The notes under the pieces were generated by a model, which had not been told where the DNA came from, did not search any database, and saw only the letters and a program-made list of their open reading frames with translations. A DNA stretch of 64,000 nt, taken from assembly GCF_019468565.1 (NCBI RefSeq), contig NZ_CP080521.1, positions 7,874,001 to 7,938,000 of the forward strand, written 5' to 3'. This stretch comes from Pseudonocardia sp. DSM 110487 (lineage in GTDB: Bacteria > Actinomycetota > Actinomycetes > Mycobacteriales > Pseudonocardiaceae). The position numbers were made by a program, and so were the translations under genes. Positions 52,080 to 60,995 of this stretch are shown here, piece after piece (position 1 is the stretch's first letter; each line of letters starts with the position of its first letter).

Positions 52080-52234
52080 CCCGCCTGATCGTCGCCCTCG
52101 AAGCGGTCATTCCGACAGCACTCTGTAGGCGCGCCGCCCGCTCGCCTCTAGGCTGGCAGTCCTCCGCGCGACCTGCGGCCTGGCCGGCAGGCGGGTCCCC
52201 CGGGGGTATCACCGCTTGCGGCAGAGGGCGGAGG

Positions 52235-55024
52235 ATGGGGCAGCAACGGGGGAAAGGGTTCCGAGGAGACGGCGCGGGGCTGCTCGGGCGACGAGCGGAG
52301 ACTGCCGCCCTCGACCAGATGATCGCCGCCATGCGGGAGGGCGAGAGCCGCGTGCTCGTGGTGCGCGGCGACGCCGGTGTCGGGAAGTCCGCGCTCCTCG
52401 ACCATGTGGCGCGTTCCGCGAGGAACGTGCGCGTACTGCGCGCCGCCGGCGTGGAGTCCGAGATGGAGCTGGCGTTCGCCACGTTGCACCAGCTCTGCAT
52501 GCCGCTGCTGGATCGCCTGTCGAGGCTCCCGGATCCGCAGCGCGAGGCACTCGAGACGGTGTTCGGGGTCCGGGCGGGAACCCCACCGGATCGCTTCCTG
52601 GTGGGGCTGGCCGTGTTGAGCCTGATGTCGGACCTCTCGGAGGAACGCCCGCTGCTGTGCCTGGTCGACGACGCGCAGTGGCTGGATCGGGCCTCGGCGC
52701 AGGTGCTGGGCTTCGTCGCACGCAGGCTGCTGGCGGAGTCGATCGCCCTCGTGTTCGGCACCCGGCAACCCGGGCGTGAGCTGCGCGGTCTTCCGGAACT
52801 CGAGGTCACCGGGTTAGCCGTCGCCGACGCTCGTGCTCTGTTGGACTCAGCCACCCCCTCCAGGCTCGATCAGCACATCCGGGATCGAATCGTGGCCGAG
52901 AGCCGGGGCAACCCACTCGCCTTGCTCGAACTGCCGCGCGGGCTGACCCTGACCCAGATGGCGGGCGGATTCGGCCTGCTGCAGGCCGGCACACTCCCCG
53001 GGCACATCGAGCTGAGCTTCCTGACGCGGATCGAGGCACTGCCGGCGGACTCCCGGCTGTTGCTGCTGGTCGCGGCGGCCGAACCGGTCGGCGATCCCGC
53101 CCTGGTGTGGCACGCTGCGGAGCGGCTCGGGGTGACGGCGGCACGGGCCATGGCAGGTGGGACCGACGGTTTGCTGTCCGTGAATGCCCGGATGACCTTC
53201 CGCCACCCGCTCGTGCGGTCAGCCGTGTACCGGGCCGCGGATGCGGCGGATCGGCGAGCAGTGCACGCGGCGCTGGCAGCGGTGACTGACGCAGAGACCG
53301 ATCCCGATCGTCGCGCGTGGCACCTCGCCGCGGCCGCGGTGGAACCCGACGATGCGGTCGCCGCTGAGCTCGAGCAGTCCGCCGACCGAGCCGAGGCACG
53401 TGGCGGGCTCGCGGCCGCTGCCGCCTTCCTGCAGCGCTCGGCCGAGCTGACGCCCGACCCGGCGCATCGCACCGATCGTGCCCTGTCCGCGGCCCACGCC
53501 GGTGTGGCGGCCGGTTCGTTCGGCACCGCGCTCGAACTGCTCGATCGAGCGGAGGCCGGTGCGCTCGACGAGTTCGGGCGGGCCCGCGTCGACCTGCTGC
53601 GTGCGGAAGCCGCGTTCGCGCAGCGTCGCGGCAGCGACGCACCGCCGCTGCTGTTGCGCGCTGCGCAGACCCTGGAGCCACTCGACGCTCGGCTCGCCCG
53701 TGACACCTACCTCGACGCGTGGAGCGCCGCGCTGTTCGCGGGACGGTTGGCCACGGCGGGCGACCTGCGAGAGGTGTCCCGGGCGGCCCGAGCCGCGCCG
53801 CGGCCCGCGGGCCCGACGCGTGCCTCCGACCTGCTCCTCGACGGCCTTGCACTGCTGTTCACCGAAGGGCGCGCCACTGCGGTTCCGTTGCTGAAGCAGG
53901 CCGCGATCACGTTCGCCGGGGACGGGGTCTCGATCGAGGAGGTCCTTCGCTGGGGCTGGCTCGCGACGGCGGCGGCCGCTGCCGCATGGGACTTCGAGAC
54001 CTGCATGGCAACCGCCGACCGCCAGGTCGAGGTGGCCCGCGACGCGGGGGCACTCGCGGTTCTCGCCGTCGGCGTCAACGTGTTCGGCCAGGTTGCCGCG
54101 CTGGCCGGCGACTTCGCCCGAGCGTCGTCGCTGAAAGCAGAGGCCGACGCGGTCAGGGAGGCCACCGGCACCCAGGTCGCGCACTACGGCGCGTTGGTGC
54201 TGGCCGCGCTGCGAGGTCGGGCGAGCGAGGCGTTTCCGCTCATCGACGCCACGGTTGCGAATGCGACGGCGGAGGGCCAGGGCACCGCCGTCCAGTACGC
54301 GCACTGGGCCAAGTCGGTCGTCCTGAACGCCGCCGGCCGCTACGACGACGCGCTCGCGGTGGCCGAACTGGCCGGTGACGACACCCCCGAGCTCTTCGTG
54401 TCGGCGTGGGCGCTGACCGAGCAGGTCGAAGCCGCTGCCAGGAGCGGCAACGATCGTGGAGCAGCGGAGGCGCTGGAGCGGCTGCAGGACAGTACCCGCG
54501 GTACGGATGAGCTGTGGGGCCTCGGCCTCGAGGCGCGCTCCCGCGGCCTTGTGAGTGATGATGCGAGCGCAGAGGCCGCATTCGTCGAGGCTGTCGAGCA
54601 TCTGAGCCGAACGCGGCTGCGGCCCGAACTCGCTCGCGCTCATCTCGTGTACGGCGAGTGGCTGCGCCGGCAGGTCCGCCGGTCCGATGCCCGGACCCAG
54701 TTGCGCGCTTCCTACGACATGTTCGTCTCCATCGGCATGGTGGCTTTCGCGGAACGTGCCCGTCGTGAGTTGCGGGCGGCCGGAGAGACGGTCCGCAAGC
54801 GCTCCGAGTCCGCGGCGAGCGACGAGCTGACCGCGCAGGAGCGGCAGATCGCGCTGATGGTGCGGGACGGCATGACGAACCCGGAGATCGGTGCCCGGCT
54901 GTTCCTCAGCCCGCGGACCGTCGAGTGGCACCTCCGCAGGGTCTTCACCAAGCTCTCGATCAGCTCACGACGACAGCTTCGCGATGTGATGCCGGCAAAT
55001 GGGATGGAAACGGCTTCCGCGTAG
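52235..55024 (+). CDS. Large LuxR-family (LAL) transcriptional regulator
   Basis: 929 residues. N-terminal AAA/STAND ATPase with Walker A GDAGVGKS at 45-52 and Walker B LLCLVDDAQW, a long helical repeat region (about 330-830), and a C-terminal LuxR HTH (LTAQERQIALMVRDGMTNPEIGARLFLSPRTVEWHLRRVF). Such regulators activate catabolic or antibiotic genes on binding ATP and a small ligand. The convergent MFS gene ends 10 bp downstream. Confidence 0.92.
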   Translation: MGQQRGKGFRGDGAGLLGRRAETAALDQMIAAMREGESRVLVVRGDAGVGKSALLDHVARSARNVRVLRAAGVESEMELAFATLHQLCMPLLDRLSRLPDPQREALETVFGVRAGTPPDRFLVGLAVLSLMSDLSEERPLLCLVDDAQWLDRASAQVLGFVARRLLAESIALVFGTRQPGRELRGLPELEVTGLAVADARALLDSATPSRLDQHIRDRIVAESRGNPLALLELPRGLTLTQMAGGFGLLQAGTLPGHIELSFLTRIEALPADSRLLLLVAAAEPVGDPALVWHAAERLGVTAARAMAGGTDGLLSVNARMTFRHPLVRSAVYRAADAADRRAVHAALAAVTDAETDPDRRAWHLAAAAVEPDDAVAAELEQSADRAEARGGLAAAAAFLQRSAELTPDPAHRTDRALSAAHAGVAAGSFGTALELLDRAEAGALDEFGRARVDLLRAEAAFAQRRGSDAPPLLLRAAQTLEPLDARLARDTYLDAWSAALFAGRLATAGDLREVSRAARAAPRPAGPTRASDLLLDGLALLFTEGRATAVPLLKQAAITFAGDGVSIEEVLRWGWLATAAAAAAWDFETCMATADRQVEVARDAGALAVLAVGVNVFGQVAALAGDFARASSLKAEADAVREATGTQVAHYGALVLAALRGRASEAFPLIDATVANATAEGQGTAVQYAHWAKSVVLNAAGRYDDALAVAELAGDDTPELFVSAWALTEQVEAAARSGNDRGAAEALERLQDSTRGTDELWGLGLEARSRGLVSDDASAEAAFVEAVEHLSRTRLRPELARAHLVYGEWLRRQVRRSDARTQLRASYDMFVSIGMVAFAERARRELRAAGETVRKRSESAASDELTAQERQIALMVRDGMTNPEIGARLFLSPRTVEWHLRRVFTKLSISSRRQLRDVMPANGMETASA

Positions 55025-55034
55025 CGACGACACC

Positions 55035-56483
55035 TCACAGACGACGGTGAGGCGGTACCGCCGGCGGCTTCGCAGGGCCGGTGGCCTCGCGACGGTAGGC
55101 GTCAGCGGAGTTCCGACGAGCCGCGATCGCACCTCCGGCCAGCGCGCTGGCCAGCGCCGCCGCACCGACGAAGATCCAGCCACGCCGGAACGCGTCGATA
55201 TCGGGCGTCGCGCCGTAGATCACGACCACCACCGCGGTCCCGAGCACCGTCCCGATCTGCCGCGCGGTGTTGATCATCGACGAGCCGGCGCCCCACTTCG
55301 CGGGCGGAAGCACCAGACCGACCACGCCGGAGAGGCTGGGCATGACCAGCCCGACCCCGGCACCGGTGAACAGCTGCCCGGGTAGCAGCCCACCGACGTA
55401 ATCCGGAACCGGGCCGAGCCGCAACAGCCAGATCAGCGCGCCGACCGCGAACAACAAACCCCCGAGCGCGGCCACCGCTCCCGGCCCCAGCCGATTCACC
55501 AGCCGGCCGCCGACGGTCAGCGACACCACCACGACCATCAACGGCCCGGGCGCGAGCCACAGCCCCGCGACGATCACCGACTGGTGCCACGGGCCGGTCA
55601 GGAACAGGACATTGCCGAACAGCATGCTGCCGAAGGCCGTCGTGAACAGCAGCATCGCCAGGCAACTCAGCCACAGCGTCGGCACGCGCAACGATGTCAG
55701 ATCCAGCAGCGGTACGGGATGCCGAGCCGACCGCAGCACCACGGCAACCACGCAGATCAGCGCCACCCCGAGCCCGATCAGCACGGGCGGGCTGCCCCAT
55801 CCGTCATCAGGTGCCGAGACCAGCGCCCACGCGAGCGCACCCACGCCAGCGGCAAGGCCGACCGCGCCGGCCAGATCGGGCATCCCGGACCCGGTCTCCC
55901 GGCTCTCCCGCAGCACCCGGGGACCGGCGATCAGGGCCAGCACCCCGACCGGCACGTTGACCAGGAACACCCAGCGCCAGGACACGTGGGCGAGCAGACC
56001 ACCGAGCGGCGGCCCCAGCGCGGCGGCCGCCCCGCCGACCGCGGCCCATACGCTCACCGCCATCGCGCGCCGGGCGGGCGGGAACGCGGCCAGCAGCAGG
56101 GCGAGCGAGGTCGGCGTCACGAGCGCCGCGCCGACGGCCTGGAGCACCCGGAAGGCCACGAGCAGCGGCACCGACAGAGCGAGCGCGCAGGCGGCGGAGG
56201 CGGCGGTGAACACCGCGACACCGATGAGGAAGACGAGCCGGCGCCCGTACCGGTCGGCCAGGCGGCCCGCCGGCGCGAGCAGGGCGGCGAACGCGACCGT
56301 GTAGCCGTTCAGGATCCAGGACATCGCCGCCAGATCGCCGCCCGGGAACGCCGACCGGATGACCGGGAACGCGATGTTGACGATGAACAGGTCCAAGCTG
56401 GCCAGGAAGGCCGCCACCGAGACGACGACCAGCACCACACCGGGCCGCCCTCCGGCTGGGGAGCTGCGCTGCCTACCGTCCAA
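55035..56483 (-). CDS. DHA2-type MFS multidrug exporter
   Basis: 482 residues with 14 predicted membrane segments. SLDLFIVNIAFP in TM1, ALLAPAGRLADRYGRRLVFLIG and RVLQAVGAALVTPTSLAL are signatures of DHA2 drug:H+ antiporters. A TTG at 56483 is assumed as start and overlaps the acyl-CoA dehydrogenase end by 11 nt; a GTG at 56438 with a GGAGGG SD is the main alternative. Confidence 0.85.
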   Translation of the reverse strand: MDGRQRSSPAGGRPGVVLVVVSVAAFLASLDLFIVNIAFPVIRSAFPGGDLAAMSWILNGYTVAFAALLAPAGRLADRYGRRLVFLIGVAVFTAASAACALALSVPLLVAFRVLQAVGAALVTPTSLALLLAAFPPARRAMAVSVWAAVGGAAAALGPPLGGLLAHVSWRWVFLVNVPVGVLALIAGPRVLRESRETGSGMPDLAGAVGLAAGVGALAWALVSAPDDGWGSPPVLIGLGVALICVVAVVLRSARHPVPLLDLTSLRVPTLWLSCLAMLLFTTAFGSMLFGNVLFLTGPWHQSVIVAGLWLAPGPLMVVVVSLTVGGRLVNRLGPGAVAALGGLLFAVGALIWLLRLGPVPDYVGGLLPGQLFTGAGVGLVMPSLSGVVGLVLPPAKWGAGSSMINTARQIGTVLGTAVVVVIYGATPDIDAFRRGWIFVGAAALASALAGGAIAARRNSADAYRREATGPAKPPAVPPHRRL

Positions 56484-57540
56484 GGATCAGTTTCGCGAGG
56501 CCGTCGAGTTGACGGGCCTGAGATCCCAGTAGGACGCGACGGGCCCGGGCTCGTTTGAGGAACACGTGCGACGGGTGCTCCCACGTGAAGCCGATCCCGC
56601 CGTGCACCTGCAGGGCATCACCGGTTGTCGCGTCGGCCGCGTCGCACGCCGCGACCAGGGCGGCGGCCGCCCCCTCCTCCGCGCTGACGTCGCCCGCGTC
56701 GATCGCCGCCGCGGCCGTGCGCACCAGCATCCGGGCCGCGTCGAGCTGGACGTGGCGGTCCGCCAGAAGGTGCTTGATCGCCTGGAACGACCCGATGGGC
56801 CGACCGAACTGCCTGCGCTCCTTGGCGTACGCCACGGCTCCGTCGAGGGCGCGCTGGGCGGTGCCGACGAGCTCCGCGGCCAGCACGGCCCGGATCCGCG
56901 CGGTCGGGACCTCCGCGATCTGGACGAGCGGCGCGGCCACGGGTGCCACATCGACGGCGGCGACCGGCTCGACGACGTCGAGCGCCTCCACCGCGCGTAC
57001 CCGCACGGCGTCCCAGCTGGTGTCCACGAGGACGAGCATCTGATCGGCGAACGCGAGGACCAGGTCCGCGTCGATCCCGAACGGCACGGCCGCGAGCGCG
57101 CCGTCCACCCGGTCCCCCTCGAGCCGGAGCGCGGTGCGCCGACCGGGCACGATCTGCGCCGGGAACGTCTCCCACGCCGGTGCGACGACGAGCGTGCCCT
57201 TCACGACCTCGGCCAGCACCTGGCGGCCGACCCCGTCGTCCGCTCCGGCGACGAGCACCGCGGCGACGGCGGCCGTGCCGGCGAAGGGGACGGCCGGCAA
57301 CGCAGCGCCCACCTCCTCGGCCAGCACACACAGCTCGGTGGCGCCCCCACCGGAGCCTCCGAGCTCCTCGGGGACGGCGAGGCCGAGCAGGCCGAGCCCG
57401 GCGAGGGAGGACCACAGCTCGCGGTCCAGCCGCGCAGTCGCACCGAACGGCGGTGGGAGCGGCGACGTGCGCGCCGACCGTTCCAGCAGGCGCCTCGACG
57501 TACTGCCCAACTCGCGCAGCTCGTCGCTCAGAACGTCCAT
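56473..57540 (-). CDS. Acyl-CoA dehydrogenase (short, beta-type subunit)
   Basis: 355 residues from an ATG with SD GAGGAGG. N-terminal helical domain and a C-terminal domain with AKERRQFGRPIGSFQAIKHLLAD and QVHGGIGFTWEHPSHVF, where the Glu of TWEHP is the likely catalytic base. Smaller than standard ACADs, like one subunit of heterotetrameric actinobacterial FadE pairs. The partner candidate is at 62.6 kb. Confidence 0.85.
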   Translation of the reverse strand: MDVLSDELRELGSTSRRLLERSARTSPLPPPFGATARLDRELWSSLAGLGLLGLAVPEELGGSGGGATELCVLAEEVGAALPAVPFAGTAAVAAVLVAGADDGVGRQVLAEVVKGTLVVAPAWETFPAQIVPGRRTALRLEGDRVDGALAAVPFGIDADLVLAFADQMLVLVDTSWDAVRVRAVEALDVVEPVAAVDVAPVAAPLVQIAEVPTARIRAVLAAELVGTAQRALDGAVAYAKERRQFGRPIGSFQAIKHLLADRHVQLDAARMLVRTAAAAIDAGDVSAEEGAAAALVAACDAADATTGDALQVHGGIGFTWEHPSHVFLKRARARRVLLGSQARQLDGLAKLILGR

Positions 57541-57893
57541 CCGCTCCTCCTCGAGGGCGACGCGCCAGCGGCTTCTGACCAGTAGAGTTGCTCAAGCGGA
57601 CTCACTTTGTCAACGCCACCGGCTCTCTCGACCGCATCGGCCCACCCGCGGAACCGCCCTGGCCGAGACCGTGGGATGATCTGTGACCTACTGCCACCAG
57701 GCGTCAGCGACTCGTCCGACTCCTGACCTGGACCGGCCTCGGCTGCGGTGTTGCGTCCGCCCGCATCGACACACTCCCCCGCGCATCGAACGCCCCGCGA
57801 TCCCGGTTTCTGGATGCATCGTGTCGACCTTCGACTCCCAGCCCAGTCGCCAATCCCCAGATTCGTCAGCCGCAAGAGAACGGAGCGAAACCC
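57541..57893. other. Intergenic region, divergent promoter zone
   Basis: 353 bp between the acyl-CoA dehydrogenase (minus) and DinB (plus) genes. A TTGACA hexamer on the minus strand (57614-57609) could be the -35 of the former. I see no gene, hairpin or clear operator in the rest. Confidence 0.35.
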
Positions 57894-58421
57894 ATGGACA
57901 CCAACCGAATCACCAATGGCGTCGAGCGCGCGATCATCGAGAACATGCTCGATCGCAACCGCGAAGCCCTGATCGAGACAGCACGCGGTCTCTCCGAAGC
58001 CGACGCCCGTCGACGGCTCGTCCCGTCACTGACGACACCGATCTCATTGATCAAGCACGCTGCGGCCGCAGAACGGATCTGGTTCCAACGTTTCTGGGCG
58101 GGGCTCGACGAATCCGAATGCGACGGGTACTCGAACCGGGACGAGGGCACCTTCACCGTCGCGGACGACGAGCCCTTGGCCGACGTGATCGCCGAGTTCG
58201 AGCGCGCGAGCCGGCGGTCACGGGCGATCGCCGCCCGCTTCGACCTCGACGACACCAAGGACAACCCGCGTGAAGGAACGGTCAGCATGCGATGGACCCT
58301 GCTCGCCATGATCGAAGAATTTGCTCGGCATGCGGGACACGGCGACATCCTTCGCGAACAGATCGATCAGTCCGTATCTCGCCGACAAACCCGTGAAGCT
58401 TCGGCGGGCAGCGGGTGGTAA
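57894..58421 (+). CDS. DinB/DUF664 family protein
   Basis: 175 residues. Four-helix DinB fold with metal His residues in LIKHAAAAERIWFQRF and EEFARHAGHGDILREQID, the DUF664 pattern of mycothiol-dependent or uncharacterised actinobacterial proteins. The last about 15 residues (SVSRRQTREASAGSGW) are beyond the usual end and overlap the convergent HxlR gene by 55 bp. Confidence 0.85.
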   Translation: MDTNRITNGVERAIIENMLDRNREALIETARGLSEADARRRLVPSLTTPISLIKHAAAAERIWFQRFWAGLDESECDGYSNRDEGTFTVADDEPLADVIAEFERASRRSRAIAARFDLDDTKDNPREGTVSMRWTLLAMIEEFARHAGHGDILREQIDQSVSRRQTREASAGSGW

Positions 58422-58936
58422 CCCGGCTCGTCGATCAGTAGTGTCCCGAACCTGCGCTGGACATCGGGACGCTGCGCAAGCCGCGGCGGGTAGCCGGGCC
58501 CCATCCGCATGACCGTATCGTCGGCCTCGAGGGGTTCCCGGCAGTGCGCGCACACGACCTCGGCATGGGTGTCGTGCCCACACGTCCGGTGGTGGAAGGT
58601 GACCGGCGGACCCGCCTCGTCGGCCAGCCAGCGGTCGCCCCACCGCGACATCGCCGCGATCACCCCGAAGAAGTCCCGCCCCTTCTCGGTGAGGACGTAG
58701 TCGTAGCGCACGGGATCGCGCTGGTACGGGCGCTTCTCCAGCAGACCCTCCTCGACCAGCCGGCGGAGCCGGTCGGCGAGGGTGTTGCGCGCGATGCCCA
58801 ACGCCTGCTGGATCTCGTCGAACCGCCGGATCCCGTAGAACGCCTCGCGGAGCACGAGCGGGGTCCACCAGTCGCCGAGCAGGTCCATGGTCCTGGCGAC
58901 GGAACAGGGCCAGTTCGCGAAGGAAGTCCGCTTCAT
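58367..58936 (-). CDS. HxlR family transcriptional regulator
   Basis: 189 residues from MKRTSFANWPCSVARTMDLLGD. The HxlR winged helix (WWTPLVLREAFYGIRRFDEIQQALGIARNTLADRLRRLVEEGLL) occupies about 10-100; the C-terminus has Cys pairs in RTCGH and CAHC that may bind zinc. It lies directly after the FadH-like gene and may control the CoA-ester genes. Its 3' end overlaps the convergent DinB gene. Confidence 0.88.
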   Translation of the reverse strand: MKRTSFANWPCSVARTMDLLGDWWTPLVLREAFYGIRRFDEIQQALGIARNTLADRLRRLVEEGLLEKRPYQRDPVRYDYVLTEKGRDFFGVIAAMSRWGDRWLADEAGPPVTFHHRTCGHDTHAEVVCAHCREPLEADDTVMRMGPGYPPRLAQRPDVQRRFGTLLIDEPGYHPLPAEASRVCRRDTD

Positions 58937-58976
58937 GACATCAGAGTCTAGCCGTTGCTGAATGAAACTCAGCAGA

Positions 58977-60995
58977 TCAGAGAGCTGCGGCAGTCCGGGT
59001 GCCCTGGTCGATCGCACGCTTGGCGTCCAGCTCGGCCGCGACGTCGGCGCCGCCCACGAGGCGCACCGGCATGCCGGCGCCGCGCAGCCCGTCGACGAGG
59101 TCCCGGACGGGCTCCTGGCCCGCACAGATAACGATCGTGTCCACCGCGAGCACCCGGTCCTCGGCGTGCTCGGCGCCGGTGCTCAGGTGCAGGCCCTCGT
59201 CGTCGATCTTCTCGTAGTTCACGCCGCTCACCAGCTGGACGCCCTTGGCGGCCAACGCGGCCCGGTGCACCCAGCCGGTGGTCTTGCCGAGCCTGGTGCC
59301 GATGCGCCCTCCGGTCCGCTGCAGCAGGTACACGGTGCGGGCTGACGGCTCCGGCTCCCCGCTCGTCAGCGCGCCCGGCGCAGCCTCGGGATCCGTGACG
59401 CCCCACTCCCGGCGCCACGCGGGCAGGTCGAGGGTCGGCGAGGCCGCGTGCGTGAGGAACTCGCTGACGTCCACCCCGACCCCACCCGCACCGATGACCG
59501 CGACCCGAGCGCCGATCGGCACCTCGCCCCGGAGCGCCTGCGGATAGCCGACGACCATCGGATGGTCGATGCCCGGGATGTCCGGGACCCGCGCCGTCAC
59601 GCCGGTCGCGAGCACCACCTCGTCGTGGGCTGCGAGGTCGGCTGCCGTGACTCGTTTGCCGAGGTGCAGCGTGACGCCGGTGAGCTCGATCTGGCGGGCG
59701 TAGTAGCGGATGGTCTCGGCGAACTCCTCCTTGCCGGGGATCCGCCGGGCCAGGTCGAACTGGCCGCCGATCGCTTCCCCGGCCTCGAACAGGTCGACCC
59801 GGTGCCCGCGCGCCGCCGCGGTCACCGCCGCGGACAGCCCCGCCGGTCCGGCACCCACGACCGCCACGTGCTTCGCGCGTCGCACCGGCCGGATCACGAG
59901 CTCGGTCTCCCGGCCCGCGCGCGGGTTGACCAGGCAGCTCGCCTTCCCGTCGTCGAACACGTGGTCCAGGCAGGCCTGGTTGCAGGCGATGCAGGTGTTG
60001 ATCTCGTCGGTCCGACCGCCGGACGCCTTGCGGATCCACTCCGGGTCGGCGAGCAGCGGCCGCGCCATCGACACCATGTCGGCGTCGCCGCGCGCGAGCA
60101 CCTCCTCGGCGACCTGCGGCATGTTGATCCGGTTCGAGGTGATCACTGGGACCGGCACGTGCGGGCGCAGCCGGGCCGTGAACGCGGTGAACGCCGCCCT
60201 CGGCACCGAGGTCGCGATGGTCGGCACCTTCGACTCGTGCCAGCCGATCCCGGTGTTCAGCAGCGTCGCGCCGACCGCCGCCACCTCCCGCCCGAGCGCG
60301 ACGATCTCGTCCCAGGTCTGCCCGCCCTCCACGAGGTCGGCCAGCGAGATCCGGTAGATCACGAGAAAGTCGGGCCCGACGGCTTCGCGGACCCGGCGGA
60401 CGACCTCCACCGCGAAGCGCCGCCGGTTCTCCGGCGTGCCGCCCCACTCGTCCTCGCGGTGGTTGGTCCGCGGCGCGAGGAACTCGTTGATCAGATACCC
60501 CTCGGAGCCCATGATCTCGACGCCGTCGTAGCCGCCCTCGCGGGCGAGCGCGGCGCACCCGGCGAACGAGTCGATGTGCTCGAGCACCTCGTGCTCCTCG
60601 AGCGGCCGCGGGGCGTACCGGTTGATCGGTGCCCTGATCGCCGACGGCGCGACGAGGTCGGGCTGCTTGGAGTACCGGCCGGCGTGCAGGATCTGCAGCG
60701 CGATGCGGCCGCCCGCCTCGTGCACGGCGTCGGTGACGACCCGGTGGGCCGGCAGCTGGTCGGGCGCGGTGAGCAGCGAACCGCCTTCGGCGAGGACGCC
60801 GAGCGGGTGCGGGGCGTACCCGCCGGTCACCATCAGCCCGACCCCGCCGCGGGCTCGCTCGGCGAAGTAGGCGGCGAGCCGCGGCGCGTCGGCCGGATCG
60901 TCCTCCAGCCCGGTGTGCATCGAGCCCATGAGGACCCGGTTGGGCAGGGTGAGGAAGCCCAGGTCCAGCGGGGCGAGAAGGTTCGGGTAGCTCAT
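58977..60995 (-). CDS. FadH-like NADH:flavin oxidoreductase (2,4-dienoyl-CoA reductase type)
   Basis: 672 residues. An N-terminal OYE-like FMN barrel (about 1-340), the 4Fe-4S motif C-x2-C-x3-C-x11-C (CIACNQACLDH...SCLVNP), and a C-terminal FAD/NAD(P) domain pair (VVGAGPAGLSAA, VIGAGGVGVDV). This is the 2,4-dienoyl-CoA reductase/trimethylamine dehydrogenase architecture. It starts 4 bp inside the acyl-CoA ligase gene's end (ATGA), so the two are coupled. Confidence 0.9.
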   Translation of the reverse strand: MSYPNLLAPLDLGFLTLPNRVLMGSMHTGLEDDPADAPRLAAYFAERARGGVGLMVTGGYAPHPLGVLAEGGSLLTAPDQLPAHRVVTDAVHEAGGRIALQILHAGRYSKQPDLVAPSAIRAPINRYAPRPLEEHEVLEHIDSFAGCAALAREGGYDGVEIMGSEGYLINEFLAPRTNHREDEWGGTPENRRRFAVEVVRRVREAVGPDFLVIYRISLADLVEGGQTWDEIVALGREVAAVGATLLNTGIGWHESKVPTIATSVPRAAFTAFTARLRPHVPVPVITSNRINMPQVAEEVLARGDADMVSMARPLLADPEWIRKASGGRTDEINTCIACNQACLDHVFDDGKASCLVNPRAGRETELVIRPVRRAKHVAVVGAGPAGLSAAVTAAARGHRVDLFEAGEAIGGQFDLARRIPGKEEFAETIRYYARQIELTGVTLHLGKRVTAADLAAHDEVVLATGVTARVPDIPGIDHPMVVGYPQALRGEVPIGARVAVIGAGGVGVDVSEFLTHAASPTLDLPAWRREWGVTDPEAAPGALTSGEPEPSARTVYLLQRTGGRIGTRLGKTTGWVHRAALAAKGVQLVSGVNYEKIDDEGLHLSTGAEHAEDRVLAVDTIVICAGQEPVRDLVDGLRGAGMPVRLVGGADVAAELDAKRAIDQGTRTAAAL

